This document shows positions 62,807 through 64,000 of a stretch of 64,000 nt of DNA, piece after piece (the first letter of the stretch is position 1; each line of letters starts with the position of its first letter). The translations under genes and the position numbers were made by a program. This stretch comes from Sphingomonas sp. LC-1 (GTDB lineage Bacteria; Pseudomonadota; Alphaproteobacteria; Sphingomonadales; Sphingomonadaceae): the NCBI RefSeq assembly GCF_025371035.1, contig NZ_JANZXB010000004.1:62001-126000 (forward strand), written 5' to 3'. Below the pieces are notes generated by a model. The model had not been told where the DNA came from and did no database searches. It worked only from the letters and a program-made list of their open reading frames with translations.

Positions 62807-64000
62807 TCACCCGTTGGCCTTGATCCATTCCTCGACCACCGGCGCGATGCGGTTCCGCCATTTGGAGCCGTTGAAGATCCCGTAATGGCCGACATTCTCG
62901 GCCATATAATAGCGCTTCTTATCGTCCGAGAGATGGGTCGCCAGCGTCAACGCCGCGCGCGTCTGGCCCAGGCCGGAAATATCGTCGCGCTCGCCCTCGA
63001 TCGCCAGGATGCCGATATCGGTGATCGCGCCCGGATCGACGCGCTTGCCATGGTGCAGCATCTCGCCCTTGGGCAGCGCGTGCCGCTGGAACACCAGTTC
63101 GACGGTCTGAAGATAGAATTCCGACGTCATGTCGCACACCGCGCGATATTCGTCGTAGAAGCGCTTAGTCGCCTCGGCGCTCTCGTCATCGCCCTGGACC
63201 AGATGCTTGAACATCTCCCAGTGCGAGATCATGTGGTTGCCCAGGTTCATCGACATGAACCCGGCCAGTTGCAGGAAGCCCGGATAGACCCGCCGCCCAG
63301 CACCCGGATAGGTCATCGGCACGGTCGCGATCGCATTCTGCTCGAACCAGGCGTGGGGACGCTCGGTCGCAAGCAGGTTGACCGCGGTCGGAGCCTCGCG
63401 CGTGTCGACTGGCCCCCCCATCAGGGTCAGGGTGCGCGGGGTACAGGGATGCTTGTCGGCGCTCATCACGCAAGCCGCAACGTAACAGGGCACCGAAGGC
63501 TGGCACACCGCCAGCATATGCGTGCCGCCATGCTCGGTGTTGGGGCCGATCTCGGCCAGGAAGTCGATGATATAGTCGACATAATCGTCGAAATCGAACC
63601 GCCCCTCGGACAAGGGCACCAGCTTCGCATCGCGCCAGTCGGTGATATAGACTTCGCAGGTCGGCAGCATCCGCTGGACGGTGCCGCGCAGCAGCGTGGC
63701 ATAGTGGCCCGACATAGGCGCCACGATCAGCAGCTTGGGGCTGTCCTCGACGCCTTCGCGGCGAAAGCGCTTGAGCTGGCCGAAGGGCTTGCGTGCCACG
63801 ATCTCTTCATGGACCACGACCTCGCGCCCGTCGATCTCGGTCTTGGTCAGACCGAAAGCGGGCTTGCCACGCGGGGCGGAGGCATGGGCGAACACCTCCA
63901 GCGCCGATCCCATGATCGCGCCGCCGCCGAAATAGGCAAAGGGGTTGGCCGGGTTCTGAAGCAACCCCGCCCCGAAATTGGCCAGCGCGCTTGCCCCCGC
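62807..64000 (-). CDS. phaZ: Intracellular polyhydroxyalkanoate depolymerase, N-terminus missing
   Basis: The frame is open to the right edge with no start codon of the family's usual position, so the N-terminal part lies outside the window. The 397 codons seen match intracellular PHA depolymerases: NPANPFAYFGGGAIMGSALE, LLIVAPMSGHYATLLRGTVQ, VYITDWRDAKLVPLSEGRFD, and the nucleophile region HMLAVCQPSVPC, in which a Cys replaces the lipase-box Ser as in PhaZ of Cupriavidus. GHYGIFNGSKWRN near the C-terminus holds the catalytic His. It mobilises stored PHA; the phasin at 43.8 kb supports PHA storage. Confidence 0.93.
   Translation of the reverse strand, partial: AGASALANFGAGLLQNPANPFAYFGGGAIMGSALEVFAHASAPRGKPAFGLTKTEIDGREVVVHEEIVARKPFGQLKRFRREGVEDSPKLLIVAPMSGHYATLLRGTVQRMLPTCEVYITDWRDAKLVPLSEGRFDFDDYVDYIIDFLAEIGPNTEHGGTHMLAVCQPSVPCYVAACVMSADKHPCTPRTLTLMGGPVDTREAPTAVNLLATERPHAWFEQNAIATVPMTYPGAGRRVYPGFLQLAGFMSMNLGNHMISHWEMFKHLVQGDDESAEATKRFYDEYRAVCDMTSEFYLQTVELVFQRHALPKGEMLHHGKRVDPGAITDIGILAIEGERDDISGLGQTRAALTLATHLSDDKKRYYMAENVGHYGIFNGSKWRNRIAPVVEEWIKANG

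Overview
The window is high-GC (roughly two thirds G+C), densely coded chromosomal DNA that looks like a member of the Sphingomonadaceae (Sphingomonas or a close relative). The basis is the CtrA cell-cycle regulator, an ArsR-methyltransferase/metF/metH locus, an exosortase-A-associated glycosylation locus, candidate EcfG-type (GGAAC-N16-CGTT) promoters, a DUF3072 protein, and intergenic inverted copies of a CCTTCGACTTCGCTCAGGCT-type repeat. I see no rRNA, tRNA, insertion sequence, prophage or CRISPR array. Both edges cut genes: a metH-type gene on the left and a PHA depolymerase on the right.

Layout. 1-2.1 kb: methionine/one-carbon operon (ArsR-methyltransferase, metF, metH start) behind a perfect 20-bp palindrome. 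2.2-5.4 kb: small lipoprotein, arfB, an RluA-type pseudouridine synthase, a VanY-like peptidase and an exported orphan. 5.5-9.05 kb: pirin-wrbA operon divergent from a LysR regulator and a PerM-type membrane protein. 9.15-13.5 kb: ctrA, a PEP-CTERM surface protein, an exported amidohydrolase and a Nudix hydrolase. 13.5-15.5 kb: Lrp/alanine dehydrogenase pair and the DUF3072 stress protein. 15.5-20.25 kb: cytochrome c maturation operon ccmC-D-E-F-G-H-I without ccmA/ccmB. 20.5-22.6 kb: TonB-dependent receptor. 22.7-28.0 kb: leucine/isovalerate catabolic operon (liuA, liuB, a barstar-like gene, liuD, a MaoC dehydratase).

28.2-37.5 kb: a bacteriophytochrome kinase converges on a heme oxygenase that is the last gene of a pentose-phosphate cluster (rpiA, tkt-tal, then gnd, two HAD-IIB phosphatases and heme oxygenase). 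37.7-43.8 kb: complete tripartite RND efflux operon. 43.8-46.7 kb: a phasin, then small poorly known genes including a membrane-anchored LuxR-type HTH protein and two translationally coupled micro-ORFs. 46.9-49.6 kb: acnA. 49.8-54.9 kb: exported and membrane proteins plus exosortase-A-associated glycosyltransferase and ligase, with a 45-codon gene overlapping the ligase start. 55-58.9 kb: PfpI-type protein and topoisomerase IB, divergent from a shared GTTCCGGAAC promoter element, then MscS and a DUF2167 protein. 58.9-64 kb: putA, a general-stress flavin-binding-fold protein and the PHA depolymerase.

How it fits together. Most of the window is core metabolism (one-carbon, pentose phosphate, TCA, leucine and proline breakdown, PHA turnover, heme delivery to cytochrome c) mixed with stress and envelope functions. 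The items most worth a second look are the candidate general-stress promoters (15.27 kb and 55.6 kb), the 44.3-46.7 kb cluster of small conserved-looking genes, the barstar-like gene inside the leucine operon, heme oxygenase placed as a pentose-phosphate gene opposite its probable user, the Gly/Thr-rich extracellular loop of the efflux outer-membrane protein, and small overlapping genes that standard ORF cut-offs miss.
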